Source: Paenibacillus sp. EZ-K15 (lineage in GTDB: Bacteria > Bacillota > Bacilli > Paenibacillales > Paenibacillaceae). From it: 56,876 bases of DNA. Under the pieces are notes generated by a model. That model was not told where the DNA came from. It saw only the letters and a program-made list of their open reading frames with translations, and ran no database searches. Position 1 is the first letter of the stretch. Each line of letters begins with the position of its first letter. The stretch spans positions 1 to 56,876 of the forward strand of contig NZ_PDHM01000004.1 in the NCBI RefSeq assembly GCF_002573715.1, written 5' to 3'. Of the stretch, positions 43,714-52,845 are shown piece by piece. The translations under genes and the position numbers were made by a program.

Positions 43714-45390
43714 ATGGATACAAAGCCTTGGCTGCCGTTTTATCCACCCGAAGTAGCCCCCGCTTTTGATTATCCGAAACAGAATTTGGCATCATTTCTC
43801 GTGACGTCGGCACAGAAGTTCCCGAATCGGCCGGCCATGTATTTCATGGGCAAAACGATCAACTATAGGAGTCTGCTGGAGTCGTCCTATCGTATGGCGA
43901 ACGCGCTCCGCAGCAAAGGGATTAAGAAGGGCGACCGGGTAGCGATTATGCTGCCCAACTGCCCGCAGGTGGTTATTTCGTATTATGGCGTGCTGCTGGC
44001 TGGAGCCGTGGCCGTCATGACCAACCCGCTCTATATGGAGCGGGAAATTGCACATCAGATGAAGGATTCCGGTGCTAAGATCATCATCACGATGGATATG
44101 TTCGTGTCCCGCGTTGAAAAAGTCATCGAGGAGACGGAACTGGAGCATATGATTGTCACCTCCGTGGCGGACTATCTGCCGTTCCCCAAGAATCTCCTCT
44201 ACCCGATTAAAGCCAAGAAGGAGGGTCCCCTTCCGGTCGTCAACTATGGAAGCCGCGTCCATGCCTTCAAAAAGCTGCTCGCCGGTGCGCCGAATGACCC
44301 GATCTGCGAATCCGTGAAGGCGGAGAAGGACTTGGCCCTGCTCCAGTATACCGGTGGCACGACCGGTGTTCCCAAAGGCGTCATGCTGACGCATATGAAT
44401 CTGATCGCTAATACCGTGCAGTCCGCGAACTGGTGTTTTCAGGTGGAGGATGGGAAGGAGCGCTATTTGGCGGTTCTACCGTGTTTTCACGTGTTCGGGT
44501 TGACGGTGCTGCTTAATCAGGCCATCTACCGTGCGGGCATGCTGATATTGGTACCGAAATTCGAAGTGACGATGATTCTGAACTTGATCAAAAAAATGAA
44601 GCCGACGCTCTTCCCGGGCGCGCCGACCATGTATATTGCACTGATTAATCATCCACGGATCAAGGAATATGATCTGTCTTCGATCAATGCTTGCGTCAGC
44701 GGCTCTGCCGGGCTTCCGGTCGAGGTGCAGGATAAGTTCGAGGAGCTGACCAAAGGGCGGCTGATCGAAGGTTACGGCCTGACCGAAGCTTCCCCGGTTA
44801 CCCATGTGAATCCGATCTGGGGTAGGCGCAAGATCGGCACCATCGGCGTACCGGTTCCGGATACGGATGCCAAGGTGGTCGATCCCGAGACGGGCGAAGA
44901 AATGCCGGTCGGCGAGCCTGGCGAGCTGATTGTGAAGGGTCCGCAGGTGATGATGGGGTACTGGAACCGGCCGGAGGACACGTTCGACACGCTGCGCAAC
45001 GGCTGGCTGTTCACGGGCGATATGGCAACGATGGACGAAGAGGGGTATTTTACGATCATCGACCGCAAGAAAGACATGATCATTGCAAGCGGTTTCAATA
45101 TTTACCCTCGGGAGATCGAGGAAGTGCTGTATGAGCATCCCTCTGTGAAGGAAGCCGTCGTTGTCGGAACGAAGGACGATTATCGCGGTGAAACCGTGAG
45201 AGCTTATATTGTGCTGAAGGATGGCGCGTCTCCGGACCCTTCGGGCCTTGAGAAGTTTTGCCGCAGTCAGCTGGCTGCCTATAAGGTGCCGCGCGAGTAC
45301 GTGTTCCGCGATTCGCTGCCGAAGACGATGGTAGGCAAGGTGCTGCGCCGCAAGCTTCTAGAGGAGGAAGAGGAAGGCAGAACGGGCTGA
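43714..45390 (+). CDS. lcfA: Long-chain fatty-acid-CoA ligase
   Basis: A 558-residue AMP-forming ligase that activates free fatty acids to acyl-CoA, the entry step for the neighbouring genes. Motifs: LLQYTGGTTGVPKGVMLTH (P-loop, near residue 210), EGYGLTEASPVTH near 350, GWLFTGDMATMDEEGYF with the adenine/ribose Asp near 430, DRKKDMIIASGFNIYPREIE (hinge), and the catalytic Lys in PKTMVGKVLRRKL near the C-terminus. In Bacillus lcfA heads the fadR operon; here it sits at the end of the plus-strand arm. The symbol is by likeness. Confidence 0.92.
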   Translation: MDTKPWLPFYPPEVAPAFDYPKQNLASFLVTSAQKFPNRPAMYFMGKTINYRSLLESSYRMANALRSKGIKKGDRVAIMLPNCPQVVISYYGVLLAGAVAVMTNPLYMEREIAHQMKDSGAKIIITMDMFVSRVEKVIEETELEHMIVTSVADYLPFPKNLLYPIKAKKEGPLPVVNYGSRVHAFKKLLAGAPNDPICESVKAEKDLALLQYTGGTTGVPKGVMLTHMNLIANTVQSANWCFQVEDGKERYLAVLPCFHVFGLTVLLNQAIYRAGMLILVPKFEVTMILNLIKKMKPTLFPGAPTMYIALINHPRIKEYDLSSINACVSGSAGLPVEVQDKFEELTKGRLIEGYGLTEASPVTHVNPIWGRRKIGTIGVPVPDTDAKVVDPETGEEMPVGEPGELIVKGPQVMMGYWNRPEDTFDTLRNGWLFTGDMATMDEEGYFTIIDRKKDMIIASGFNIYPREIEEVLYEHPSVKEAVVVGTKDDYRGETVRAYIVLKDGASPDPSGLEKFCRSQLAAYKVPREYVFRDSLPKTMVGKVLRRKLLEEEEEGRTG

Positions 45391-45488
45391 AGCACAGAAT
45401 AGCGGTGTAGGCATGATAAGTGATTCATGTTATCCCGCTGGAATGGATACAGTACTAACGACGTCATAAGAAAAAAGGAGGCGGCCTG

Positions 45489-45938
45489 ATGAATCATACC
45501 AATGCCAATCTGGATACGAAGGCCGGACAGCCGGAATTCGACCGGGAGGCGTATATCGAGGCCATGACCGAAGCGGCGGAGCCCACCTTCTGGGGATATC
45601 TCGGCTGCAAGCTTGCGTCTGCCAGCTCGGAGGCGGTTGTTGTGACGCTGGATGCCCAGCCTCATCATATGAATATGGCGGGCATCGTGCATGGCGGCGT
45701 ACTCTCCTCATTGATGGATAACGCCATGGGCATTGCCGTCATGCTGGAGCGCCCTGGCGAATCAACGGTAACGAGTAATTTGAACGTGCATTTTGTCATG
45801 CCAGCCAGAGACGGTATCCTCACCGTAACGGCAAGCATCGTGCATCAGACGCACCGTTCGGTCACGACGGAATGCAGAATTACGAACGAGAAGGGCGAAC
45901 TTGTGGCGATCAGCACAGGGTCCTTCCGAGTGAAATAA
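45489..45938 (+). CDS. PaaI-family hotdog thioesterase
   Basis: A 149-residue hotdog-fold protein. HMNMAGIVHGGVLSSLMDNAMG (residues ~57-78) carries the HGG catalytic signature of the PaaI/YdiI family, and LNVHFVMPARDGILTVTASIVH is the central strand pair. Such enzymes hydrolyse acyl-CoA thioesters and may free CoA when beta-oxidation backs up. GGAGG precedes the ATG. It is the last gene of the fatty-acid arm, followed by a terminator. Confidence 0.88.
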   Translation: MNHTNANLDTKAGQPEFDREAYIEAMTEAAEPTFWGYLGCKLASASSEAVVVTLDAQPHHMNMAGIVHGGVLSSLMDNAMGIAVMLERPGESTVTSNLNVHFVMPARDGILTVTASIVHQTHRSVTTECRITNEKGELVAISTGSFRVK

Positions 45939-45962
45939 AGCAGCCTTGGCTGCTATGAAACA

Positions 45963-46004
45963 GGTGGTCTGCCAACGCTGGAGGGGCAGGCCATTTATTT
46001 TTTT
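45963..46004 (+). terminator. Terminator of the beta-oxidation arm
   Basis: GGTGGTCTGCC pairs with GGCAGGCCAT(T), then a run of T (TTTATTTTTTT), 25 bp after the thioesterase stop. Confidence 0.8.
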
Positions 46005-46074
46005 GGTGAGCTGGAAATTTTGTGGGGAGTAGTTTGAGTAACTATTGATCAGTAGCTTCCCGTCAATTGAGCTT

Positions 46075-46146
46075 ATGACAGGAGGGGGCGCTAACCCCCG
46101 TCCTCTCACACCACCGTACATGCGGGTCCGCATACGGCGGTTCCAA
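46075..46146 (-). mobile_element. Group II intron 3' stub (domains V and VI)
   Basis: On minus, 46107-46144 folds like intron domain V: CCGCCGT with ACGGTGG, a two-base GT bulge, ATGCG with CGCAT, and a GACC loop, preceded by GGAA. It is followed by GTGTGAGAGGACGG and a hairpin (GGGGGTTAGCGCCCCC, 46079-46099) like domain VI, ending near CCTCCTGTC. This is the usual 3' end of bacterial group II introns. No intron-encoded reverse transcriptase and no domains I-IV remain. It is a remnant, so it cannot splice or move on its own. Confidence 0.75.
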
Positions 46147-46155
46147 AAGGTTAAC

Positions 46156-46190
46156 AAAGCCCCAGATCCACCTGGTACGGGGTCTTCTTT
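46156..46190. terminator. Hairpin between the intron stub and secG
   Basis: AAAGCCCC and GGGGTCTT flank an inner CCAG/CTGG hairpin, followed by CTTTAT. A weak terminator or part of the intron debris. Confidence 0.4.
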
Positions 46191-46261
46191 ATGGGATTAG
46201 AGCCGAGAAACAGAGATGGCATGTTCGTGGTTAGAGTTATGAAGTGATTCCCCCTTACTCC

Positions 46262-46290
46262 TTGTCAGGTCAATAAAGCTGTGGTACAAT
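46262..46290 (+). promoter_or_regulatory. Promoter of secG
   Basis: TTGTCA, 17 bases, TACAAT, 84 bp upstream of the secG start: a good sigma-A promoter. Confidence 0.75.
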
Positions 46291-46373
46291 GAGAATGCTG
46301 TTTTTCATGTAGAATCTAGAATGTCTCTTAAGATAATAAATTCAGATGTTTACATACGTAGGAGGTGGAAGTC

Positions 46374-46604
46374 ATGGTTGTATTTTTTGAAGTGTTGCTT
46401 GTTATTTTCTCCATCGGGTTGATTACTGTCGTTCTTCTCCAAAAAGGGAAAAGCGCAGGTCTTGCCGGTGCCATCTCCGGCGGTGCGGAACATCTTTTTG
46501 GTAAAACAAAGGCTCGCGGTATGGATCTCGTACTGCAGCGTACAACGGTAGGTCTTGCAGCAGGATTTATGATTTTGGCCATCGTTGTTGCTATGTTGAA
46601 ATAA
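46374..46604 (+). CDS. secG: Preprotein translocase subunit SecG
   Basis: A 76-residue membrane protein, part of the SecYEG export channel. Two membrane helices flank the conserved cytoplasmic stretch [20 protein letters not shown] and [14 protein letters not shown]. Length and sequence match Bacillus SecG. ATG 46374 has GGAGG upstream at normal spacing; a GTG three codons earlier overlaps that site. A terminator follows and rnr comes next, the same gene order as in Bacillus (secG, rnr, smpB, ssrA). Confidence 0.95.
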   Translation: MVVFFEVLLVIFSIGLITVVLLQKGKSAGLAGAISGGAEHLFGKTKARGMDLVLQRTTVGLAAGFMILAIVVAMLK

Positions 46605-46615
46605 CAATGAACGTT

Positions 46616-46655
46616 ACCCTCGCTTTTTCACTCTTGGAAGAGCGGGGGTTTTTTA
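46616..46655 (+). terminator. Terminator after secG
   Basis: CCCTCGCT pairs with AGAGCGGGGG, with TTTTTT after it. Confidence 0.65.
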
Positions 46656-46800
46656 TTTGCCTGAATTTTGGAATACATAGGTGAAGACGGTGTTCGGAAG
46701 GATACCGGAGATTAAATTCGTGTATACTAGGGTATGAGTATATGAAGGTAAAGAATGGATAGCGGAACGATGAAATTGCAGGTTCCCCGAGGTGATAATG

Positions 46801-49446
46801 ATGATAACTGAAGAAATATTACTGAATTTTATGCGGGAAACTGCATACAAACCGATGACGTACCAGGAATTGGAGCAGCATTTTGCCATTAAGGATGCTC
46901 ATGAATTCAGGGAATTCTTGAAGCTGCTGAATGAACTTGAACAATCCGGAAAAATCATTCTGACCAGCACCCAGCGTTATGGCGTGCCGGAACGGATGAA
47001 TTTGCTGCGCGGACGTCTGCAGGCACATGCAAAGGGGTTTGCCTTCTTGATTCCTGATGATCGCGAGCACCCGGATGTGTACATTCATGCCAATGACTTG
47101 AAGAGTGCGATGAATGGAGATATCGTGCTTATCCGGATCAGTTCCAAACAGAACGATGGCGGCAAAATGGAAGGCGAAGTGGTCCGTATCGTGACGCGCG
47201 CCGTCACCCAGGTTGTGGGTGTATTCCAGAACCATGAAGCCTATGGCTTCGTGCTGCCGGATGACAAGCGGATCAACCGGGATATTTTCATTCCGAAGCA
47301 TGCGATTAACGGAGCTGTAGATGGCGTGAAAGTCGTGGTGAAGCTGGTCAGCTATCCGGAAGGAAGAGCTGCGGCAGAGGGCGAAGTGGTGGAGATTCTG
47401 GGTCACAAGGATGATCCGGGTGTCGACATTCTGTCCATTATCCGTAAGCATCAGCTGCCGGAAGGCTTTCCGGAGGAAGTGCTGGCCGAAGCGGATGCAG
47501 CGCCCGATGCCATTACGGAAGAAGAAATCGTACAGCAGGGTCGTCGCGATTTGCGCGGTCTGAACATCGTGACGATTGACGGCGAAGATGCCAAGGATCT
47601 CGATGATGCGGTGAATGTGGAACGTCTGCCGAATGGGAACTACCGTCTGGGCGTTCACATTGCCGATGTCAGCTATTACGTACGCGAGCGCTCCGAGCTG
47701 GATAAGGAAGCTTACGATCGCGGTTGCAGCGTGTATTTGGTGGATCGGGTCATTCCGATGCTGCCGCACCGTCTGTCCAACGGGATTTGCAGCTTGAATC
47801 CGCAGGTGGATCGTCTGACGATGTCCTGTGAAATGGAATTCAACGAGCAGATGAAAGTCGTGAAGCACGATATCTTCACCAGTGTTATTCGTACGAAAGA
47901 ACGGATGACGTACAATAATGTGCGCAAAATCCTCGTCGATGAGGATCCAGAGCTAATCGAGCGCTACGGTGACCTCGTGGAGGATTTCCGTTTGATGCGC
48001 GAGCTGGCGCTGAAGCTGCGGAACCGCCGGATGCGCCGTGGTGCGGTGGATTTTGACTTCGTAGAGTCGAAGGTCATCGTGGACGAGAACGGCAAGCCCG
48101 TGGATATCGTCAAAAGAGAACGTTCCATTGCGGAACAGATCATTGAAGAATTCATGCTGGCAGCCAACGAAACCGTGGCTGAGCATTTCCACTGGCTGAA
48201 AGTACCGTTTATCTACCGGATCCATGAGGACCCGGATCAGGAGAAGCTGCAGAACTTTATGGCGTTCGCGGCCAATTTCGGGCATCAGGTGAAGGGACGG
48301 GGCAACTCGATCCATCCGCGCGCACTGCAAAACCTGCTGGAAGCCATTCAAGGCACGAAGGAGCAAACGGTGCTCAGCACGATGATGCTCCGATCGATGA
48401 AGCAGGCGAAATATGATGCAGAGAGCACGGGCCACTTCGGTCTTGCGGCCGAATATTATTCTCACTTTACGTCTCCGATTCGGCGTTATCCCGATCTGGT
48501 TATTCACCGGGTTATCCGGGAAGTGCTGGAGAGCGGCGGCGCGCTTAATGAGAAGCGCCATGAGCACCTGGCCGGCCGGATGGCTGACATCGCTCAGCAA
48601 TCCTCCGAGCGCGAGCGTGTGGCCGTGGATGCGGAGCGGGATACGGAAGCGCTCAAGAAAGCCGAGTTCATGCTGGATAAGGTCGGCGAAGAGTTCGAAG
48701 GCATTATCAGCAGCGTGACCAGCTTCGGTATGTTCATTGAGCTGGAGAACACGGTCGAAGGCTTGATTCGCCTCAGCGCGATGACCGACGATTATTATCA
48801 CTTCGATGAGGGCCATATGGCGCTGATCGGGGAGCGGACCTCGAAGGTATACCGCATTGGTGATGATGTGAAGGTTCGCGTGGCGAAGGTGAACATGGAT
48901 GATCACACCATCGATTTTGAGATGGTGGATATGAAGCCGCGCCGTCAAGGGCGCGGCGATGGTGACCGCGGCGGCAACGGTGGCCGCGGATTTGGTGCCC
49001 GCGATGGCGCAGCCCGCGGGGGTAAGGGCCGTGGCGGTAAGCGTGGCGCGGCTGAAGGCGGCGCGCCAGGCGGACGCCGCAGTGACAGCGCCGGTGCCCA
49101 GGGTAGCCGAGGCAAGCGCAGCGGCGAGGCGCCAGCTGGAGCGGGCGCTGGTGCTGCTGCTGGTGCAGACGAGCAGCAGGCGTCGAACTTCGCCTTTGGC
49201 TCCGGCAAAGGCGGCTACAGTTCCGCAGGCGGCGGCGCCCTCGGCTTTGATCGCAACGCTCGCAGTTCTGGCGGTGCCGGCGGAAAGAATCGGCGCAAGA
49301 AGACGGCGAGTAGTGGCATTTTCATCGGCGAAGGTCCAACTCCAGGCGGCAATGCTGGAGCCAACTCCGGCGGCGGCGGTGCCCGCAAACGGAAGAGCAA
49401 GGGCGGAAACGGCACGGCCGCTTTTGTCCGCAAGAAGAAAAAGTAA
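46801..49446 (+). CDS. rnr: Ribonuclease R
   Basis: A 3'-5' exoribonuclease of about 881 residues. Cold-shock domains lie in residues ~65-215, the RNB catalytic domain follows ([18 protein letters not shown], with the metal-binding Asp cluster, near 258-276; [16 protein letters not shown] near 556), and an S1 domain sits at ~635-715 ([20 protein letters not shown]). After residue ~715 a tail of ~165 residues rich in Gly, Arg, Ala and Ser follows, with RGG-like repeats and a Lys-rich end (VRKKKK). Bacillus RNase R is about 780 residues, so this tail is longer. It degrades structured and non-stop mRNA with SmpB and tmRNA, encoded next. Start at ATG 46801 after GAGGTG; an ATG one codon earlier is possible. 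Confidence 0.95.
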   Translation: MITEEILLNFMRETAYKPMTYQELEQHFAIKDAHEFREFLKLLNELEQSGKIILTSTQRYGVPERMNLLRGRLQAHAKGFAFLIPDDREHPDVYIHANDLKSAMNGDIVLIRISSKQNDGGKMEGEVVRIVTRAVTQVVGVFQNHEAYGFVLPDDKRINRDIFIPKHAINGAVDGVKVVVKLVSYPEGRAAAEGEVVEILGHKDDPGVDILSIIRKHQLPEGFPEEVLAEADAAPDAITEEEIVQQGRRDLRGLNIVTIDGEDAKDLDDAVNVERLPNGNYRLGVHIADVSYYVRERSELDKEAYDRGCSVYLVDRVIPMLPHRLSNGICSLNPQVDRLTMSCEMEFNEQMKVVKHDIFTSVIRTKERMTYNNVRKILVDEDPELIERYGDLVEDFRLMRELALKLRNRRMRRGAVDFDFVESKVIVDENGKPVDIVKRERSIAEQIIEEFMLAANETVAEHFHWLKVPFIYRIHEDPDQEKLQNFMAFAANFGHQVKGRGNSIHPRALQNLLEAIQGTKEQTVLSTMMLRSMKQAKYDAESTGHFGLAAEYYSHFTSPIRRYPDLVIHRVIREVLESGGALNEKRHEHLAGRMADIAQQSSERERVAVDAERDTEALKKAEFMLDKVGEEFEGIISSVTSFGMFIELENTVEGLIRLSAMTDDYYHFDEGHMALIGERTSKVYRIGDDVKVRVAKVNMDDHTIDFEMVDMKPRRQGRGDGDRGGNGGRGFGARDGAARGGKGRGGKRGAAEGGAPGGRRSDSAGAQGSRGKRSGEAPAGAGAGAAAGADEQQASNFAFGSGKGGYSSAGGGALGFDRNARSSGGAGGKNRRKKTASSGIFIGEGPTPGGNAGANSGGGGARKRKSKGGNGTAAFVRKKKK

Positions 49447-49597
49447 CATTCTCCTCCTGATCTGTCGCTGGAGGCGCTTGCCCCACCTTGCTTTTGGAGG
49501 CTGACGTTTGATACAATGGACTTCTGGTGAGATTGCAATTGGCGGTCTGCCGGAAGTCCTTTTTCCATTATCATTGTTGATGACAAGGGGTGAGACC

Positions 49598-50077
49598 ATG
49601 GGTAAGAAAAGTGACGGGAAGGTTCTGGCCCAGAACAAAAAAGCTTCCCATGATTATTTCATCGAGGATACGTATGAAGCCGGGATGGTGTTGACCGGAA
49701 CGGAGATCAAATCCATACGGAACGGCCGTGCCAATATTGGAGATGCGTTCGCAACCATTCGGAATGGCGAGATTCATATCCATAACATGCATATCAGCCC
49801 GTTCGAGCAAGGGAACCGTAACAATCCGACGGATCCTACGCGAACACGGAAGCTGCTGCTGCACAAGGAGCAGATCCGCAAGCTGCTGGGCCTGTCCAAA
49901 CAGGACGGCTACGCGATTGTACCGCTGAAAGTCTACATTCGTAACGGCTACGCGAAGTTATTGTTGGGCCTCGGTAAAGGTAAGCGTCAGTACGACAAGC
50001 GCGCCGATGCCGCGAAGAAGGACGCACAGCGCGATATCCAGCGTGCGCTGCGCGAGAAGCAGAAGATTGCAAGGTAA
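49598..50077 (+). CDS. smpB: SsrA-binding protein SmpB
   Basis: A 159-residue protein that carries tmRNA to stalled ribosomes. Conserved blocks are [29 protein letters not shown], the central [13 protein letters not shown] and [12 protein letters not shown], and [23 protein letters not shown] at the C-terminus (tail that enters the mRNA channel; the first and last blocks are given in full only as landmarks). The start is ATG 49598 (MGKKSDGK) with AGGGGTGAG upstream; a longer frame to 49508 is not supported. It lies 150 bp after rnr and 265 bp before ssrA. Confidence 0.95.
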   Translation: MGKKSDGKVLAQNKKASHDYFIEDTYEAGMVLTGTEIKSIRNGRANIGDAFATIRNGEIHIHNMHISPFEQGNRNNPTDPTRTRKLLLHKEQIRKLLGLSKQDGYAIVPLKVYIRNGYAKLLLGLGKGKRQYDKRADAAKKDAQRDIQRALREKQKIAR

Positions 50078-50342
50078 TGGAGCAACTAGCAGGATGGCAG
50101 CTTTTAGCTGTGTTACCTGCAATGTATATATCATTTTGATGTAAAATGTGATATACTAAGTGATGTAAGAGAGATCAATAAAGATCTTTGACAATCAGCA
50201 TACAGCCTGCGTATTCCTTTCTTGGAGGGAAAGAATGCGCAATAGATTGACTGCTATGACTGAATACATTCTTTGATTTAATCCGATAGCCCTTTTTGGC
50301 AGGAACGCTAAGGTGCAAAACACCGGCATTTCTCCAACTTAA

Positions 50343-50704
50343 GGGGGCGTTTTTGGATTCGACGGGGATAGTTCGGGCATGAGTAGCGGGTAGTGGGGAC
50401 GCGTCCACTTCATCAACGCTAAAGCCAATTAAACGGCAAACAACAAAACAACTACGCTTTCGCAGCTTAATAACCTGTGAGCGTGCTCTCGCTCTGTATC
50501 GCCCATGTACCGGGATGAGGGCTCAACTTTAGTGGGATACGCTGTCTAGTCTCCGCCTGGGGCTAGCTGAAGAAGACAATCAGGCTGACCTGAAGGGAAT
50601 CCGGTGACAGGGAGTCTCTAGGGTGACATCAAATCTGTCACTACACCCGTAGAAGCTTGTGTTGTCGTTATCTTCGGACAGGGGTTCGACTCCCCTCGCC
50701 TCCA
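50343..50704 (+). ncRNA. ssrA: tmRNA
   Basis: A 362 nt transfer-messenger RNA. The acceptor stem is GGGGGCG with CGCCTCC, including the G3-U70 pair that directs alanine charging; A73 follows and CCA is not encoded. The 5' tRNA-like part reads TTTTTGGATTCGACGGGGAT. The tag frame GGC AAA CAA CAA AAC AAC TAC GCT TTC GCA GCT TAA gives (A)GKQQNNYAFAA. The T arm is GGGGTTCGACTCCCC. SmpB and RNase R, its partners, are encoded just upstream. The 3' end is a classic integration target for mobile elements, and copies of it recur at 51467 and 54278. Confidence 0.97.
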
Positions 50705-50714
50705 TACATACTAT

Positions 50715-50743
50715 AAAAAAGCGGCCGTAATGGTCGCTTTTTT
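50715..50743 (+). terminator. Terminator of ssrA
   Basis: AAAAAAGCGGCC pairs with GGTCGCTTTTTT, 10 bases after the tmRNA 3' end. Confidence 0.85.
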
Positions 50744-50758
50744 GCGTGAGAATAAAAG

Positions 50759-51043
50759 TTAACCTTTATGACATGCATTACAGCAAAAATAACAACCATC
50801 GAAATTAACTATGCCTGTATCTCGTTTGACTCGTTGAATGGCAGATTCACAATTATCTTCGTAGCCGATTAATTGACGATTTGAAGGAATTTGGGTTATA
50901 GAAATCTCCATTTCTTCAAGGATAATAAAGGATTCAGTAGAAGCAGCAAAGGTGAAACCGAAAGAACCTGATACAGCTCCAAAACATATGAAAGTATGTG
51001 CCTTACTGGGCATAAGTGATGTTAACTTGCACGTAACTTTCAA
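50759..51043 (-). CDS. Uncertain small ORF in the ssrA island
   Basis: An open frame of 94 codons beginning TTG, or 84 codons from ATG 51013. The product ends in a cysteine-rich CYFCCNACHKG and has a hydrophobic stretch (FGAVSGSFGFTFAA). No ribosome binding site is visible at either start and I do not recognise a family. It lies between ssrA and the truncated ssrA copy. It may be chance or debris. Confidence 0.2.
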   Translation of the reverse strand: MKVTCKLTSLMPSKAHTFICFGAVSGSFGFTFAASTESFIILEEMEISITQIPSNRQLIGYEDNCESAIQRVKRDTGIVNFDGCYFCCNACHKG

Positions 51044-51152
51044 TTTAGTAGGAGGTGCCCTCAGCAGATACCTTCAAGCTGTCAGTAGATGTTGTTAATG
51101 CATCGTAAGGCCCTATATCTAACTTGCGTGTAACTTCACGGATTGGCTCATT

Positions 51153-51467
51153 GTGGTCGGATGCGTCCATTTCATCAACTCTAAAGTCAATTAAACAGCA
51201 AACAACAAAGCAACTACGCTTTCGGAGCTTAATAACCTGTGAGCGTGCTCTCGCTCTGTATCGCCATTGTACCGGGATGAGGGCTCAACTTTAGTGGGAT
51301 ACGCTGTCTAGTCTCCGCCTGGGGCTAGCCTGAAGAAGATAATTAGGCTGACCTGAAGGGAATCCGGTGACAGGGAGTCCCTAGAGTGACATCAAATCTG
51401 TCACTACACCCGTAGAAGCTTGTGTTGTCGTTATCTTCGGACAGAGGTTCGACTCACCTCGGTTCCA
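51153..51467 (+). pseudogene. Truncated second copy of ssrA
   Basis: About 315 nt that match tmRNA from the sequence just before its tag frame to its 3' end, with about 90% identity by eye. It lacks the 5' end (acceptor 5' strand and D-like part), so it cannot fold a tRNA-like domain. The tag frame now reads SKQQSNYAFGA-stop, with FGA in place of the FAA that proteases recognise. The T arm is broken (GAGGTTCGACTCACCTC) and the 3' strand is CGGTTCCA. A terminator follows at 51476. It is most likely a leftover of integration at ssrA. Confidence 0.9.
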
Positions 51468-51475
51468 TCATAAAG

Positions 51476-51505
51476 AACACCATCCGCATGAGGATGGTGT
51501 TTTTG
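51476..51505 (+). terminator. Terminator after the ssrA pseudogene
   Basis: AACACCATCC pairs with GGATGGTGTT, then TTTGTTTT. Confidence 0.8.
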
Positions 51506-51557
51506 TTTTATATTAATACTATAGGTTAGAACATGTCGTACAGATGGAGTGAAATCG

Positions 51558-52019
51558 ATGAATCATAGTCATGATGGAGAGGAACCATTGATAACGGTAC
51601 TCAATAAGGATGGTCAACAACTAACACCATGTTTACCCCATCGGGCTTGGCGGGAAGTTGAGCGAGCGCGAGCTGTCTGGATTGATGAGCAGACGATCCA
51701 ATTGCTTTATAATCCGTTCTTATTTCGGTACTATCGAAAAGCTGCACTGAAACGAGATCATCACACTTGTTTGTGGTGCGGACGCCACGCCACGACAGTG
51801 GACCATATTATCCCCTCAAGCAAAGGCGGCTCGGATCTTCCGCAAAACCTGATCGCTTCATGCAGCGAATGCAATACGAAACGAGGAAACCGTTCTGCAT
51901 TGTCCTATCTCAAAGAAAACGCACACTCTGTTCCAAATCTTATGAAGCTTTGCTGGCGTATCTTTATAGCTAAATACAGATACAGACATCGTCAAATGAA
52001 AAAAGGGTCACTTGAGTAA
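51558..52019 (+). CDS. HNH endonuclease
   Basis: A 153-residue nuclease. The HNH/zinc core is TCLWCGRHATTVDHIIPSSKGG (C-x-x-C, then D-H-I-I-P), with NLIASCSECNTKRGN (C-x-x-C and Asn) in residues ~73-115. Upstream lies a helical region (YNPFLFRYYRKAALKRD). Free-standing HNH proteins of this length are common in Bacillota; some belong to mobile elements, others have no known job. ATG 51558 follows GGAG at eight bases. It lies 90 bp after the truncated ssrA copy, inside the putative island. No introns or phage terminase genes are nearby. Confidence 0.88.
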   Translation: MNHSHDGEEPLITVLNKDGQQLTPCLPHRAWREVERARAVWIDEQTIQLLYNPFLFRYYRKAALKRDHHTCLWCGRHATTVDHIIPSSKGGSDLPQNLIASCSECNTKRGNRSALSYLKENAHSVPNLMKLCWRIFIAKYRYRHRQMKKGSLE

Positions 52020-52029
52020 AGGCTTAGAT

Positions 52030-52257
52030 TTATGATTTGGGAATCGTGGTGCAGTGAGCTTCAATGATCGCAGCCGTTTGTTGACGATCGAATTGATGGT
52101 TAACCATATCCACTGTAAAATTTTCGGCTTTCTTGCATCCATCTTGAAGTGCAGGCCATTTAAAGCGTAGGATGCCTGTGACAATCACCAATAATCACGG
52201 ACGTTCTTAACTCCAATGAATAGGTAGAACCAAATGGTGTGGCTTCTTACTGCAATG
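52030..52257 (-). pseudogene. Decayed coding remnant, family unknown
   Basis: On minus, 52257-52186 reads AVRSHTIWFYLFIGVKNVRD without a start, then in another frame VIVTGILRFKWPALQDG..KKAENFTVDMVNHQF..IIEAHCTTIPKS-stop at 52030. The composition looks like real protein broken by a frameshift. I do not recognise it. It fills part of the 560 bp gap between the HNH and DUF6809 genes; the rest (52258-52578) shows nothing I can name. Confidence 0.35.
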
Positions 52258-52578
52258 TTAGCTAATTGACAATTGAATACAATATTCTTAGCCGCGAATT
52301 TCATGCAACGCTTCCACATGAGAAAGGGTCACGGACATTACCTATTTTCCCTTCGGACAATCGTTCCTGTACCTATAAGGAATACTTTTTTCGAAAGTTA
52401 AAATGAGGTAGAACGCGTTCTAAAGATTGGTTGTTTTTCCTGTAACAACATACAGAATCAAATATTAAGAAATACACTCTTCTCTTGCAACTATACGTAT
52501 ACCCGTACCACATATTGAAATTGCATATGGTAGTATTATCTAATAAGTAACTTAACACAATGAGAAGAGGAGAATCCC

Positions 52579-52845
52579 ATGCCAAGCTTCCTAGAATCCC
52601 TATATTACGGGAACATAAATCCTGTAGAGAAGGCTGTTTCCACCGACCCTCAGTATCGCCAATTGAGTCGGCAAATATCCGAGTCCATGGATGCCTGGAA
52701 GAAGAGGCTTTCCGATGATGATTTTCATGAGCTTGAGGAGTTATTAGATTTGTATCGACAAGTACAAGGGCTGGAAATGGCGGCTTCTTTTACTGATGGT
52801 TTTAGGCTGGGAGCGACGATGATCATCGAGGTGTACTCTGAGTAA
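52579..52845 (+). CDS. DUF6809-family small protein
   Basis: An 88-residue acidic protein: SFLESLYYGNINPVEKAV at the N-terminus, then helices rich in Leu and Glu (FHELEELLDLYRQVQGLEMAASFTDGF) and RLGATMIIEVYSE. As I recall, this pattern (LYYGNI.P, then E.L.D.....E....F..GF.LG) is that of DUF6809, widespread in Bacillota genomes and prophages with unknown function. GAGGAG lies before the ATG. It stands alone. Confidence 0.75.
   Translation: MPSFLESLYYGNINPVEKAVSTDPQYRQLSRQISESMDAWKKRLSDDDFHELEELLDLYRQVQGLEMAASFTDGFRLGATMIIEVYSE

Noticed and set aside
47953..49638. A 561-codon minus-strand frame opposite rnr
   Set aside because: A long antisense frame caused by the GC-rich third positions of rnr. 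No start site or motif.
50175..50342. A promoter for ssrA (TTGACA at 50188)
   Set aside because: The spacing to a -10 (18 to TATTCC) is poor and the site is ~130 bp upstream of the mature 5' end. I could not choose among several weak alternatives.
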